The position numbers and the translations under genes were made by a program. DNA of 64,000 bases from CAYFRC01 sp050946115 (GTDB lineage: Bacteria; Bacillota; Clostridia; Christensenellales; Aristaeellaceae), in NCBI GenBank assembly GCA_050946115.1, contig JBMNUF010000008.1, positions 1-64,000 of the forward strand. Direction: 5' to 3'. Below the pieces are notes generated by a model. That model was not told the origin of the DNA. It saw only the letters and a program-made list of their open reading frames with translations, and did not search any database. Below, piece after piece: positions 26,235 through 34,001 of this stretch; position 1 is the stretch's first letter; each line of letters opens with the position of its first letter.

Positions 26235-26263
26235 AGTGTATCGCATACGGAGCCCTTTTGCAA
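26235..26263 (-). promoter_or_regulatory. groESL promoter
   Basis: On the minus strand TTGCAA and TACACT are separated by 17 bases, just upstream of the CIRCE element. Confidence 0.7.
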
Positions 26264-26299
26264 CACTTTTTGATGGAAAATATGTAAACTTTTTGTGAA

Positions 26300-27013
26300 T
26301 CAACCCAGCCAACGCAAAAAAACGGCACTTCGGAGCGTGTCGGGGCACAAATGTTCGAATACGCCTGCCTTGCGCGCGCTCACCATCTTGCCCTGCCCCA
26401 TGAGCACCCAGTCTACAAGCTGCAACTGGGCGTCCACAAACACGCCGCAGAGTGCGTTCAGAAAGCGGATATCCTCATCCGTAAACGCCATGTCGCCTTC
26501 TCTTCTGTAATCGGCGATTGCAACCGCCTGCGCGTGGCACAAAAGCGCGTCCCGCACGAAATGGCGCACGGACTTTCGCTCGATATCGACGGAGGCGGCG
26601 CTCAGAAGATGCCCCGCGCTCCCCATGCAGAGAAGCCGCGCTTCGTTCTGCGGCGATGCGAGGAACATGCCCAGACAGTACAGCCTGAAAGATGCCATAT
26701 CCGTGATCTTCGCCCTGTCCGTAAGGCGCGATGCGGCATATGCATCCGCCGCGGAGGCGACGCATTCGAGAAAGCGCGCCGTCGCGAGGCCTATGCCCCT
26801 GCATTGCGCGAGCTCGTCTTTCTGCGCGTGGAGCGCGCCCGCAAGCGTCCCGAAGCGGCGGAGAGCCTCGTGTGCGACGGGGTTCATATCGCCGCGCGGG
26901 CGCGTGTAAAACAATAGAAGTTCCAGCACCTCGTGCGGCGCGAAGGACTCGATGCCCTCGTCCCGCGCCCGCTTTCGGAGCCTTTCCCGATGTCCCGCGT
27001 GCAACTTTTCCAT
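26300..27013 (-). CDS. RadC-like (JAB/MPN) protein with degenerate metal site
   Basis: The product has 237 residues. The N-terminal helix-hairpin-helix part (HEVLELLLFYTRPRGDMNPVA, then CRGIGLATARFLE) matches the RadC/YicR family. The C-terminal JAB domain keeps the fold pattern (MGSAGHLLSAASVDIERKS, FTDEDIRFLNALCGVF), but the metal motif, normally His-x-His-Pro-Ser-Gly-x(5)-Asp/Glu-Asp, is replaced by IADYRREGDMAFTDED with no histidines. It is therefore probably not a metalloprotease or nuclease. It has its own promoter (27037-27065), divergent from the FtsB-like gene. Confidence 0.72.
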   Translation of the reverse strand: MEKLHAGHRERLRKRARDEGIESFAPHEVLELLLFYTRPRGDMNPVAHEALRRFGTLAGALHAQKDELAQCRGIGLATARFLECVASAADAYAASRLTDRAKITDMASFRLYCLGMFLASPQNEARLLCMGSAGHLLSAASVDIERKSVRHFVRDALLCHAQAVAIADYRREGDMAFTDEDIRFLNALCGVFVDAQLQLVDWVLMGQGKMVSARKAGVFEHLCPDTLRSAVFLRWLG

Positions 27014-27036
27014 CCGCCGCGCCCCCTTTTCCTTGG

Positions 27037-27065
27037 ATTATACAATTTTCCGCGCAAAAAAGCAA
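27037..27065 (-). promoter_or_regulatory. SigA promoter for the RadC-like gene
   Basis: On the minus strand TTGCTT and TATAAT are separated by 17 bases, 23 bases ahead of the start codon. Confidence 0.75.
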
Positions 27066-27139
27066 CGCCGATGGAGGAATCCCGAAACTTTTGTCGAATA
27101 CGAATATGGGAAAGAATCTACGCGGAAGGGGAAGGTAGC

Positions 27140-27430
27140 GTGCCTTCGAGAAGGAAAATCAAGCGCGTCAAAACGCGCTTTTACGCCATCGCGCTGGGAA
27201 CGGTGCTCGTCATCACCGTATATATCCTGCTGATACAGCTCACCGACAGGAACAACGCGCTCATCCGCGAGAAGGAAGAGAGCGTATTGCAGCAGCAGCA
27301 GAAAAATACGGAAATGCAGCGGAAGATCGACTTTGCCAAGACCGAGGAATTTGCCGAGCGCGAGGCGCGGCGCATACTGGATCTTGCGAGAGAAGGGGAG
27401 ACGCGCTATGTCGTCGAGGACGGGGATTAG
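27140..27430 (+). CDS. FtsB/DivIC-type septum formation initiator
   Basis: This small 96-residue protein has a basic N-terminus (PSRRKIKRVKTRF), one membrane helix (IALGTVLVITVYILL) and an extracellular coiled coil (REKEESVLQQQQKNTEMQRK), followed by the ARRILDLAREGETRYV tail typical of the DivIC/FtsB family. It would sit in the division complex with FtsL/DivIB. The GTG at 27140 follows AAGGGGAAGG; no ATG fits. The next gene starts inside its last 23 bases, so the two are co-translated. Confidence 0.8.
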   Translation: MPSRRKIKRVKTRFYAIALGTVLVITVYILLIQLTDRNNALIREKEESVLQQQQKNTEMQRKIDFAKTEEFAEREARRILDLAREGETRYVVEDGD

Positions 27431-28322
27431 GCGGCAGGCGGTATTGGATATCGGCTCCAATTCCGTACGGCTCGAGGTTGCGGACGTATCGAAAGACGGC
27501 ATAGAGCGCGTGTATCACGAGAAGATCACATCGCGCCTCATCGAGGGCATGGAAAACGGCGTGCTTTCGGATGCGGCGGTCGCGCGCACGCAGAGGGCAA
27601 TCCGCGCGTTCGCGGACGACGCGCGCGCGAGGGGCGCGGAACACGTATACGCCTTCGGCACGAGCGCGCTGCGCGACGGGGAAAACCGCGCCGCGATCAT
27701 CGACGACGCGCGGGCGTACGGCATAAGGTTTCGCCTGCTCTCCCCCGAGGACGAGGCGATTTTGGCGTTCGATTCCGTGAAAAAGGACGGCGCGCGGGGC
27801 GTCATCGACATCGGTGGCGGCAGCACGGAGATCGTCACGGGCGTAAACGGCGTCGTCGCGAGCGTCTTTTCCGCGCGGTTGGGCGCGGTGCGCCTCTTTG
27901 ACATGACGAGCGGCTCGCGAAACCGCGACTATCTGCTTTATACCGCAAAGCGCATTTTGGAAGAACCCTGCAGGGATGCCCGTGCGCTGGGGGATGCCGA
28001 ATGGACGGCGGAGGGCGGAACCTCTACGGCGCTCGGCTGCGTCCTCATGGGGCTTCCCAAGTACGATCCATTCCGCGCGGAGGGGTATCGCATCGAAAGG
28101 AGCCGCCTTTCGGACGCGCTGGATCGCTTTTGCGCGCTGTCGCCCGTGAAAATCAAGGCGATTGAGGGCATGGAGGAAAAGCGCGCCGACATCATCCACT
28201 GCGGCGCGGCAATCCTGCTCTGCGCGATGGAATTGCTCGGCGCGGAGAGGGTCGCCGTGAGCAGCCACGACAACATGATTTCGTTTCTGAACGGCCATAT
28301 CCGAAAGAGCCTGTTCGGGTGA
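27408..28322 (+). CDS. Ppx/GppA-family phosphatase
   Basis: The product has 304 residues: the ASKHA phosphate-binding loop VLDIGSNSVRLEVADV at the N-terminus, YAFGTSALRDGENR, and the second loop RGVIDIGGGSTEIVTG at about residues 125-140. These are the signature of exopolyphosphatase / guanosine pentaphosphate phosphatase enzymes. It is shorter than E. coli Ppx (513 residues) and equals the two-domain form common in Gram-positive bacteria. It overlaps the FtsB-like gene, an association seen in many Clostridia. It could degrade polyphosphate or pppGpp. Confidence 0.85.
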   Translation: MSSRTGIRRQAVLDIGSNSVRLEVADVSKDGIERVYHEKITSRLIEGMENGVLSDAAVARTQRAIRAFADDARARGAEHVYAFGTSALRDGENRAAIIDDARAYGIRFRLLSPEDEAILAFDSVKKDGARGVIDIGGGSTEIVTGVNGVVASVFSARLGAVRLFDMTSGSRNRDYLLYTAKRILEEPCRDARALGDAEWTAEGGTSTALGCVLMGLPKYDPFRAEGYRIERSRLSDALDRFCALSPVKIKAIEGMEEKRADIIHCGAAILLCAMELLGAERVAVSSHDNMISFLNGHIRKSLFG

Positions 28323-28328
28323 TTCGTT

Positions 28329-28352
28329 AGGCGCCCGCGCGGGCTCTTTTTA
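28329..28352 (+). terminator. terminator after the Ppx/GppA gene
   Basis: The palindrome GCCCGCGCGGGC is followed by TCTTTTT, directly after the stop codon. Confidence 0.7.
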
Positions 28353-28373
28353 CGCCATATAACAATTCCTGCC

Positions 28374-28401
28374 TTGCGCAGAAAAAAAACTCTGCTATAA
28401 T
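28374..28401 (+). promoter_or_regulatory. promoter for the sorbose-phosphate/guaA gene run
   Basis: TTGCGC and TATAAT are 16 bases apart, with a TGC extended -10. Confidence 0.65.
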
Positions 28402-28451
28402 AGAAAATAGAATACTTTGCACCCGAAAAAGCGAAAAGGAGCGTGTGAGAT

Positions 28452-29234
28452 ATGCGGGAATTTCCGAGGCTGAAAGATCAGGTCATCATCATCACGGGCG
28501 CGGCGCAGGGGCTGGGCGAAGCGCTCGCCCAAAGGCTCGACGGGGAAGGGGCGAGCGTGCTCGTCGCCGACATGAATATCGAAGCCGCGTCGAAGGTCGC
28601 GGAAGGTCTTCGAGACGCCATCGCCGTGCAGGTAAACGTGTGCGACCCCGAGCAGTGCGACGCCATGGTGCAGGCGGCTCTGGATAAATGGGGGCGCGTG
28701 GATAAATTGGTCTCCAACGCCGGTATCGTCATTTCCGGCGCGATCGAGGAGATGACCTACCGCCAGTTCGCCAAGGTCGTCGACGTCAACCTGAACGGCT
28801 ATTTCAACGTGTGCAAGTCCGCGATCGCGGCGTTTCGCAGGCAGGGCAAGGGCGTCATCGTGCAGATCAACTCCAAGAGCGGCAAGAAAGGCTCCGCGAA
28901 AAACGGCGCGTATGCCGCGAGCAAATTCGGCGGCATCGGGCTCACGCAGTCGCTGGCGCTGGAGCTCGCGCAGGAAAACATCCGCGTGAATTCCATCCTG
29001 CCCGGAAACCTGCTCGATTCCCCGCTGTGGGTCAATTCGCTGTACGAGCAGTACGCCCGCAATCAGGGCACCACCAAGGAAGCGATCCGCGAAAAGTACA
29101 CCAATCAGGTGCCCATGCGCCGCGGCTGTCAGTATGAAGACGTGGCGAACGTCATGGTGTTCCTCCTGAGCGACGAATCCTCCTACATGACCGGCCAGGC
29201 CATCAACGTGACCGGCGGTCAGCAAATGTTCTAA
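28452..29234 (+). CDS. srlD: sorbitol-6-phosphate 2-dehydrogenase (SDR)
   Basis: The product has 260 residues and is a short-chain dehydrogenase: cofactor loop TGAAQGLGEA, NAG motif SNAGIVISG, and the catalytic Ser/Tyr/Lys in the NSKSGKKGS and YAASKFG segments. The C-terminal VNSILPGNLLDSPLW, QVPMRRGCQYEDVANV and SSYMTGQAINVTGGQ parts are the specific pattern of SrlD/GutD enzymes, which interconvert D-glucitol 6-phosphate and fructose 6-phosphate with NAD. It precedes an L-sorbose-1-phosphate reductase by 24 bases, so together they turn L-sorbose 1-phosphate into fructose 6-phosphate. No sorbose or sorbitol PTS gene lies in the window. Confidence 0.85.
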   Translation: MREFPRLKDQVIIITGAAQGLGEALAQRLDGEGASVLVADMNIEAASKVAEGLRDAIAVQVNVCDPEQCDAMVQAALDKWGRVDKLVSNAGIVISGAIEEMTYRQFAKVVDVNLNGYFNVCKSAIAAFRRQGKGVIVQINSKSGKKGSAKNGAYAASKFGGIGLTQSLALELAQENIRVNSILPGNLLDSPLWVNSLYEQYARNQGTTKEAIREKYTNQVPMRRGCQYEDVANVMVFLLSDESSYMTGQAINVTGGQQMF

Positions 29235-29258
29235 ATTACGGAAAGGATGGGAAGCAAT

Positions 29259-30521
29259 ATGAAAACCACGGCAGTCCGCCTGTACGGCGTGAACGATCTG
29301 CGGCTCGAAACCTTCGAGCTGCCCGAAATCAAGGACGACGAGATTCTTGCGCGCGTCGTATCCGACTCCATCTGCATGTCCACCCACAAGGCCACCCTGC
29401 AGGGCAAGAACCACAAGCGCGTGCCCGACGACGTCGCCGAAAACCCCGTCATCGTGGGGCATGAGTTCTGCGGCGTGATCGAAAAGGTCGGCGCGAAATG
29501 GGCGGACAAATTCCAAGCGGGGCAGAAGTTCACCATCCAGCCCGCGATCAACTACAAGGGCTCCATGGCGTCCCCCGGCTATTCCTATCCCTATGTCGGC
29601 GGCAACGCGACCTATATCATCCTCCCCAATGAGGTCATGGAGTGCGACTGCCTCTTGGATTACGAGGCGGATGCGTTCTTCTACGGCTCCCTCGCGGAAC
29701 CGCTCAGCTGCATCGTCGGCACCTATCACGCGATGTATCACACCACCGCCGGCTCCTACGAGCACAAGATGGGCATCGTAGAGGGCGGCAACCTCGCGAT
29801 TCTGGCGGGCGCGGGCCCCATGGGTCTCGGCGCGATCGACTACGCGATCCACAGCGACAGAAAGCCGTCGCTGCTCGTCGTAACGGATATCGATCAGGCG
29901 AGGCTCGACCGCGCGCAGACCATCTACACGGTGGAGGAAGCGGCGGCAAACGGCGTGAAGCTGGTATACCTCAACACGTCCGGCGACGATCCCGTCGCCA
30001 AGCTCCGCGCGCTGACGGACGACAAGGGCTATGACGATGTGATGGTCATGGCGCCCGTGCGCGCCCTGGTCGAACAGGCCGACAGGATTTTGGGGCGCGA
30101 CGGCTGTCTGAACTTCTTTGCCGGCCCCACGAACACGCAGTTCGCCGCGGAACTCAACTTCTACAATGTGCACTACAATTCCACGCACATCGTCGGCACC
30201 TCCGGCGGCAACACCGCCGACATGGTCGAATCTCTGGAGATGATGGCGCAGGGCAAGCTCAATCCCGCCGGCATGATCACCCACATCGGCGGCCTGGACG
30301 CGACCATTAATGCCGTGATCGACCTTCCCAAGATTCCCGGCGGCAAGAAACTCATCTACACCGGCATCGCCATGGAGCTGACCGCCATCGACGATTTCGC
30401 CGAAAAGGGAAAGACCGATCCCCTCTTCGCGCAGCTCGACGCGCTGTGCAAGGCGAACAACGGGCTTTGGAACGCCGAGGCGGAAAAATACCTGCTCGCC
30501 CACGCGAAGCCGATCGAATAA
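29259..30521 (+). CDS. sorE: L-sorbose-1-phosphate reductase (zinc alcohol dehydrogenase family)
   Basis: This 420-residue medium-chain dehydrogenase shows the substrate-metal ligand region IVGHEFCGVIEKVG, the long SorE insert around NYKGSMASPGYSYPYVGG, and a Rossmann loop LAGAGPMGLGAIDYA at about residue 190. The C-terminal MITHIGGLDATINAVIDLP pattern matches SorE enzymes that reduce L-sorbose 1-phosphate to D-glucitol 6-phosphate. The ATG at 29259 follows GGGAAG. It forms an operon with srlD upstream; guaA follows 45 bases later. Activity on a related ketose phosphate cannot be excluded. Confidence 0.82.
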   Translation: MKTTAVRLYGVNDLRLETFELPEIKDDEILARVVSDSICMSTHKATLQGKNHKRVPDDVAENPVIVGHEFCGVIEKVGAKWADKFQAGQKFTIQPAINYKGSMASPGYSYPYVGGNATYIILPNEVMECDCLLDYEADAFFYGSLAEPLSCIVGTYHAMYHTTAGSYEHKMGIVEGGNLAILAGAGPMGLGAIDYAIHSDRKPSLLVVTDIDQARLDRAQTIYTVEEAAANGVKLVYLNTSGDDPVAKLRALTDDKGYDDVMVMAPVRALVEQADRILGRDGCLNFFAGPTNTQFAAELNFYNVHYNSTHIVGTSGGNTADMVESLEMMAQGKLNPAGMITHIGGLDATINAVIDLPKIPGGKKLIYTGIAMELTAIDDFAEKGKTDPLFAQLDALCKANNGLWNAEAEKYLLAHAKPIE

Positions 30522-30566
30522 CCCATACGACGCGCCCCTCATTCAAATCAGCGGGAGGAATGCCTT

Positions 30567-31853
30567 TTGATCATGGATAGCATCGCCATTTTGGACCTCG
30601 GCGGAGGAAAGAGCGCCGACATCGCACGCAGCATTCGCGCCATGGGCGTGTATTCCGAGATATACCCCCATGACATATCGGTGAAGGAACTCATGGCGCA
30701 CCCCGGCGTCCGCGGCATCGTCGTGGACGGCGGGAGCTGCCGCGCGTACCCCGGGCAGGTTTTGACGCTGCCCGAAGGCTTATACGCCTGCGGCGTCCCC
30801 GTGCTCACGGTCGGCTTCGGCGAAAAGCCCGATTACGCCGCGTGGCCCGAAAATTCCAAAATCGTGCTGAAGGCATTCCTCGACCTGTGCGGCGCGCGGC
30901 ACAGCTGGACGATGCAGAATTTCATCGATGACCAGGTCGCGCGCCTGCGCAAGGAAATCGGGGAGAAAAAGGTCATCCTCGCGCTCTCGGGCGGCGTGGA
31001 TTCCTCCGTCGTGTGCGCGCTGCTATACAAAGCCATCGGCAAAAACCTCATCTGCGTACACGTAAACCACGGGCTCATGCGCAAGGGCGAGCCCGAGCAG
31101 GTCGTGCGCGTGTTCCGCGAGGAGATGGGCGTAAACCTGATCTACGTGGACGCGACCGAGCGCTATCTGGAAAAGCTCGCGGGCGTCTCCGATCCCGAGG
31201 AGAAGCGCATGATCATCGGTGGCGAATTCATCGACATCTTCGTCGAGGAGGCGAACAGGCTTTCCGACGTGGAATTCCTTGGGCAGGGCACCATCTATCC
31301 CGACATCCTCGAGAGCGGCACGAAGACCGCACCCGTCGTCAAGAGCCATCACAACGTCGGCGGCCTCCCGTCGCACGTGCCGTTTACGCTCGTCGAGCCG
31401 CTCAAATACCTCTTCAAGGACGAGGTACGCGCGGTCGGCGAGGCGCTGGGGCTGCCGCACGGCATGGTCTACCGCCAGCCGTTCCCCGGCCCCGGGCTCG
31501 GCGTGCGCTGCATCGGAGCCATCACCCGCGACAGGCTCGAAGCCGTGCGCGAGAGCGACGCGATCCTGCGCGAGGAGTTTGAAAAGTGCGGCCTCGCGGG
31601 CAAGGTGTGGCAGTATTTCACCGTCGTGCCCGACGTCCGCTCGACCGGCGTGCGAGACGGCGAGCGCTCCTACGAGTGGCCGGTCATTCTCCGCGCCGTA
31701 AACACAGTCGACGCGATGACCGCGACCGTCGAGCCGATCCCCTACGACGTATTGGACGCCATCACCCGCCGCATCACGCGCGAGGTGAAGGGCGTGAACC
31801 GCGTGCTCTACGACGTTACGCCCAAGCCCGTCGCGACCATTGAGTGGGAATAA
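30567..31853 (+). CDS. guaA: GMP synthase with degraded glutaminase domain
   Basis: The product has 428 residues, about 90 fewer than normal GuaA. The ATP-pyrophosphatase part is intact: PP loop ILALSGGVDSSVVCALL (about 137-152), QGTIYPDILESG, KSHHNVGGLP, and the dimerisation domain ending in PVATIEWE. It aminates XMP to GMP. The N-terminal amidotransferase domain is collapsed: the nucleophile motif, normally VCYGMQ, reads VGFGEK, and the segment that carries the His-Glu pair is absent, with the frame jumping to KAFLDLCGARHSWT. It therefore probably needs free ammonia or a separate glutaminase. TTG at 30567 (7 bases from GGAGGA) or ATG at 30573 could start it. An integrative element sits at its last 15 bases. 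Confidence 0.9.
   Translation: MIMDSIAILDLGGGKSADIARSIRAMGVYSEIYPHDISVKELMAHPGVRGIVVDGGSCRAYPGQVLTLPEGLYACGVPVLTVGFGEKPDYAAWPENSKIVLKAFLDLCGARHSWTMQNFIDDQVARLRKEIGEKKVILALSGGVDSSVVCALLYKAIGKNLICVHVNHGLMRKGEPEQVVRVFREEMGVNLIYVDATERYLEKLAGVSDPEEKRMIIGGEFIDIFVEEANRLSDVEFLGQGTIYPDILESGTKTAPVVKSHHNVGGLPSHVPFTLVEPLKYLFKDEVRAVGEALGLPHGMVYRQPFPGPGLGVRCIGAITRDRLEAVRESDAILREEFEKCGLAGKVWQYFTVVPDVRSTGVRDGERSYEWPVILRAVNTVDAMTATVEPIPYDVLDAITRRITREVKGVNRVLYDVTPKPVATIEWE
31839..31853 (+). repeat. attL, left att core in the guaA 3' end
   Basis: ATTGAGTGGGAATAA encodes the last four residues and stop of GuaA (IEWE). It recurs with one change at 39366-39380. These two copies bound the AT-rich segment that carries a tyrosine integrase next to this copy. 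Confidence 0.85.
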
Positions 31854-31867
31854 TTCCATACCACATG

Positions 31868-31913
31868 GAGCGTCTATAATTCTTGATTTTCAAGGATTAT
31901 AGACGCTCTTTTT
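31868..31913 (+). terminator. terminator behind guaA, carried by the element
   Basis: GAGCGTCTATAAT and ATTATAGACGCTC form a perfect 13 bp stem with further inner pairing, followed by TTTTTG. It lies inside the element just right of attL, so the element supplies guaA with a terminator. Confidence 0.9.
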
Positions 31914-31931
31914 GTATTCTGGGAATTTGAC

Positions 31932-31952
31932 TTTGTGGTATTTTTGTGGTAT
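31932..31952 (+). repeat. left arm-type repeats (two copies of TTTGTGGTAT)
   Basis: TTTGTGGTAT occurs at 31932-31941 and 31943-31952, an 11-base period, about 80 bases inside attL. Matching repeats are found inside attR. They are likely arm-binding sites of the integrase or its accessory protein. Confidence 0.65.
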
Positions 31953-31999
31953 AGTGGTGGAGAAGATTAAGGAAAGAATCTATGGTGGAGGTACTAAAG

Positions 32000-33211
32000 A
32001 TGAACAAGTATGCGTCTTTTTCTGTGCGTCTTATAGAGGGTGATGGTGAGAAGAAGAGTAAAACATGGCAAGCAAGACTAAGGTATAAAGACGCTACTGG
32101 CAAGTGGAAAGAAAAGTCTAAAATGTTGAATGGTGCTAAAGGTATTAGAGAAGCAAAACAAATGGCAAGAGAATATATGGATAAACTCAATGCCGAGGCT
32201 GATATAATGCCCACTATTAAGAAAGAAAAGACTGTTGATGATGTCTTTATTGAATACATCAAGAAGCAATTAGAGACAGGTGAAATTGAGAGAAGTACAT
32301 ATAGCAATACCCTGTACTCTTATAACAAGTACATAAAGCCATGTTTGGGTGAGTACATTTTCCATTTGGTTGATAGGGCGATTATTGAAGAATGGATTAA
32401 GTGGATGTATCAATTAGGACTATCTCAAAACACCATCCACACTACCTATTCAAGATTGAAAAAGGTTTATAACTACTACTTCAATATCGACATACTAAAA
32501 AAAGACCCATTCAAAGGTGTTAAGATGCCCAAGAGAGGCGAAGCAAAGATAACACATTTGACAAGGGAACAAATGGATGATGTGCTGACCGCAGTCTATA
32601 CTAACTATACGCCAGATCATCCTATGTATGTTGGTATTCTGTTGGCATTATACACAGGTTTAAGGCGTGGTGAGATATGTGGTTTGAGATGGAATGATAT
32701 AAACTTTACCACACATACCATAACTGTTAGAACTGCTGTTGGTGTTAGTGAGGGTGATGGTTTAGGAGACTACACTAAAAGCCCCAAGAATAAAAGCTCC
32801 AACAGAACATTCCCCATCGTAAGCCAGATTGAAGAAGCACTTTTAGCAAGAAAGTCTATCATCAATCCAAAGAATAATTGGTTTGTTGTTGGTGATAAAG
32901 ACCAATTCATGCGCCCACAACATTATAATCGTCTCTTTAGTGAGTTTGTTGATAGGAACGAATTGGTAGATGCTTATGGTAATAAGATAGTCCCACATGG
33001 TTTAAGACATAACTTTGCGACTGTTGGTATTCGTGGAGGAATAGATATTGCCAGCCTGTCCTTGATGATGGGACATGCAAGCAGAGCTATGACATTGGAC
33101 ACTTATGGAGACGCTAACGCTGATGCTCTGATATTGGCAAGCTCAAAGCTGAATGATACATTTAATAGAGATACAGACTATTTTGCAACAGAAGAAGATA
33201 AGGAAGAATAA
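32000..33211 (+). CDS. tyrosine recombinase/integrase
   Basis: The product has 403 residues: an N-terminal arm-binding region (ASFSVRLIEGDGEKKSKTW), a SAM-like core-binding domain (TVDDVFIEYIKKQLE onward) and a catalytic domain with Arg in YTGLRRGEICGLRW, His-x-x-Arg in PHGLRHNFAT, the GHAS histidine, and nucleophile Tyr369 in LDTYGDA. It is of the phage/Tn916-like integrase type. The ATG at 32000 follows GGAGG by 8 bases; an ATG at 31982 is possible. It lies against attL at guaA and is expected to integrate and excise this element. Confidence 0.92.
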   Translation: MNKYASFSVRLIEGDGEKKSKTWQARLRYKDATGKWKEKSKMLNGAKGIREAKQMAREYMDKLNAEADIMPTIKKEKTVDDVFIEYIKKQLETGEIERSTYSNTLYSYNKYIKPCLGEYIFHLVDRAIIEEWIKWMYQLGLSQNTIHTTYSRLKKVYNYYFNIDILKKDPFKGVKMPKRGEAKITHLTREQMDDVLTAVYTNYTPDHPMYVGILLALYTGLRRGEICGLRWNDINFTTHTITVRTAVGVSEGDGLGDYTKSPKNKSSNRTFPIVSQIEEALLARKSIINPKNNWFVVGDKDQFMRPQHYNRLFSEFVDRNELVDAYGNKIVPHGLRHNFATVGIRGGIDIASLSLMMGHASRAMTLDTYGDANADALILASSKLNDTFNRDTDYFATEEDKEE

Positions 33212-33217
33212 AGACTA

Positions 33218-33580
33218 ATGTTTAGAGTTATTATCGCTGGTACAAGAACATTCTCAAACTATGCTCTATTGGCTGATTATGCAGATAAGAAGCTATCAGC
33301 AATCTCTGAGCATGAAGTTATAGAGATTGTTAGTGGTGGTGCTAATGGTGCTGATACATTAGGCGAACAATATGCGAAGGAAAGAGGCTATCATGTAAAG
33401 AGGTTTAATGCAGAATGGGATAAGTATGGTTATTCCGCTGGCCCAAGGCGTAATAAACAGATGGCAGAATATGCAGATGCATTATTAGCCTATTGGGATG
33501 GGCATAGCCGAGGCACAAGAAACATGATAGAGTTAGCTAAAGAGTATGGATTAAAGATTGGAGTGAAGATTTATGAGTGA
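33218..33580 (+). CDS. SLOG-domain (DUF2493/YspA-like) protein
   Basis: The 120-residue protein is a single Rossmann-like SLOG domain: VIIAGTRTFSNYALL at the N-terminus, the glycine-rich nucleotide loop IVSGGANGADTLGEQYAKERG, and the PRRNKQMAEYADALLAYWDGHSRGTRNMI helix-strand part. SLOG proteins bind nucleotide-derived ligands; the short YspA type is frequent on phages and islands and its role is unresolved. It lies 6 bases after the integrase and overlaps the next small gene by 8 bases. Confidence 0.8.
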   Translation: MFRVIIAGTRTFSNYALLADYADKKLSAISEHEVIEIVSGGANGADTLGEQYAKERGYHVKRFNAEWDKYGYSAGPRRNKQMAEYADALLAYWDGHSRGTRNMIELAKEYGLKIGVKIYE

Positions 33581-33842
33581 TATGAATTTCAATAATCTAT
33601 CTGATGCTGAATTGGAACAAAAGAGGAAAGAAAGTTGGAAGAAGATTGAAGCGGAGTTAAAGAGGCGCGAGGAAGTAGAAGCTAAGAAACCTGCTATCAT
33701 TAGGTGGATTAGAAAGGTTTATCTAAAGATAGTAACAAAAATAGAATTGTTGCATGTAGAATACAAGATGCGTACAGATCGAGAGTTTAGAGAGATGGTT
33801 AAAGCTCTGGAGGCTGAGGCGCAAAATAAAGAGTGTTCGTAA
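33573..33842 (+). CDS. small charged helical protein
   Basis: The 89-residue protein is almost entirely helical and rich in Lys, Arg and Glu (for example LEQKRKESWKKIEAELKRREE), with a short more hydrophobic segment (IIRWIRKVYLKIVTKIELL). It may be a coiled-coil or membrane-surface protein. It is translationally coupled to the SLOG gene. I do not recognise a family. Confidence 0.55.
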   Translation: MSDMNFNNLSDAELEQKRKESWKKIEAELKRREEVEAKKPAIIRWIRKVYLKIVTKIELLHVEYKMRTDREFREMVKALEAEAQNKECS

Positions 33843-33915
33843 ATCCAAGGATTTAGAGAATGTTGTAAAGCCCACTAATAGAGCGTCTCTAAATCTTGAA
33901 AAAAATATTTAGACT

Positions 33916-33959
33916 GCGTCTATAAATTGATTGACATTTATAGACGCTTTTGCTATAAT
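33916..33959 (+). promoter_or_regulatory. resolvase promoter with overlapping inverted repeat
   Basis: TTGACA (33931) and TATAAT (33954-33959) are 17 bases apart, full consensus, with a TGC extended -10. The inverted repeat GCGTCTATAAA (33916-33926) / TTTATAGACGC (33937-33947) surrounds and overlaps the -35 box. It may be a resolvase or repressor operator, or a terminator for the upstream genes, as TTTT follows the second arm. Confidence 0.8.
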
Positions 33960-34001
33960 GAGTGTGTCGAAAGGCAGGATATAAAGCTGGAGGAAAAGGA
34001 C

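Noticed and set aside
28395..30542. 715-codon minus-strand frame opposite srlD and sorE
   Set aside because: Composition is typical of an antisense frame, and both plus-strand genes are clear family members.
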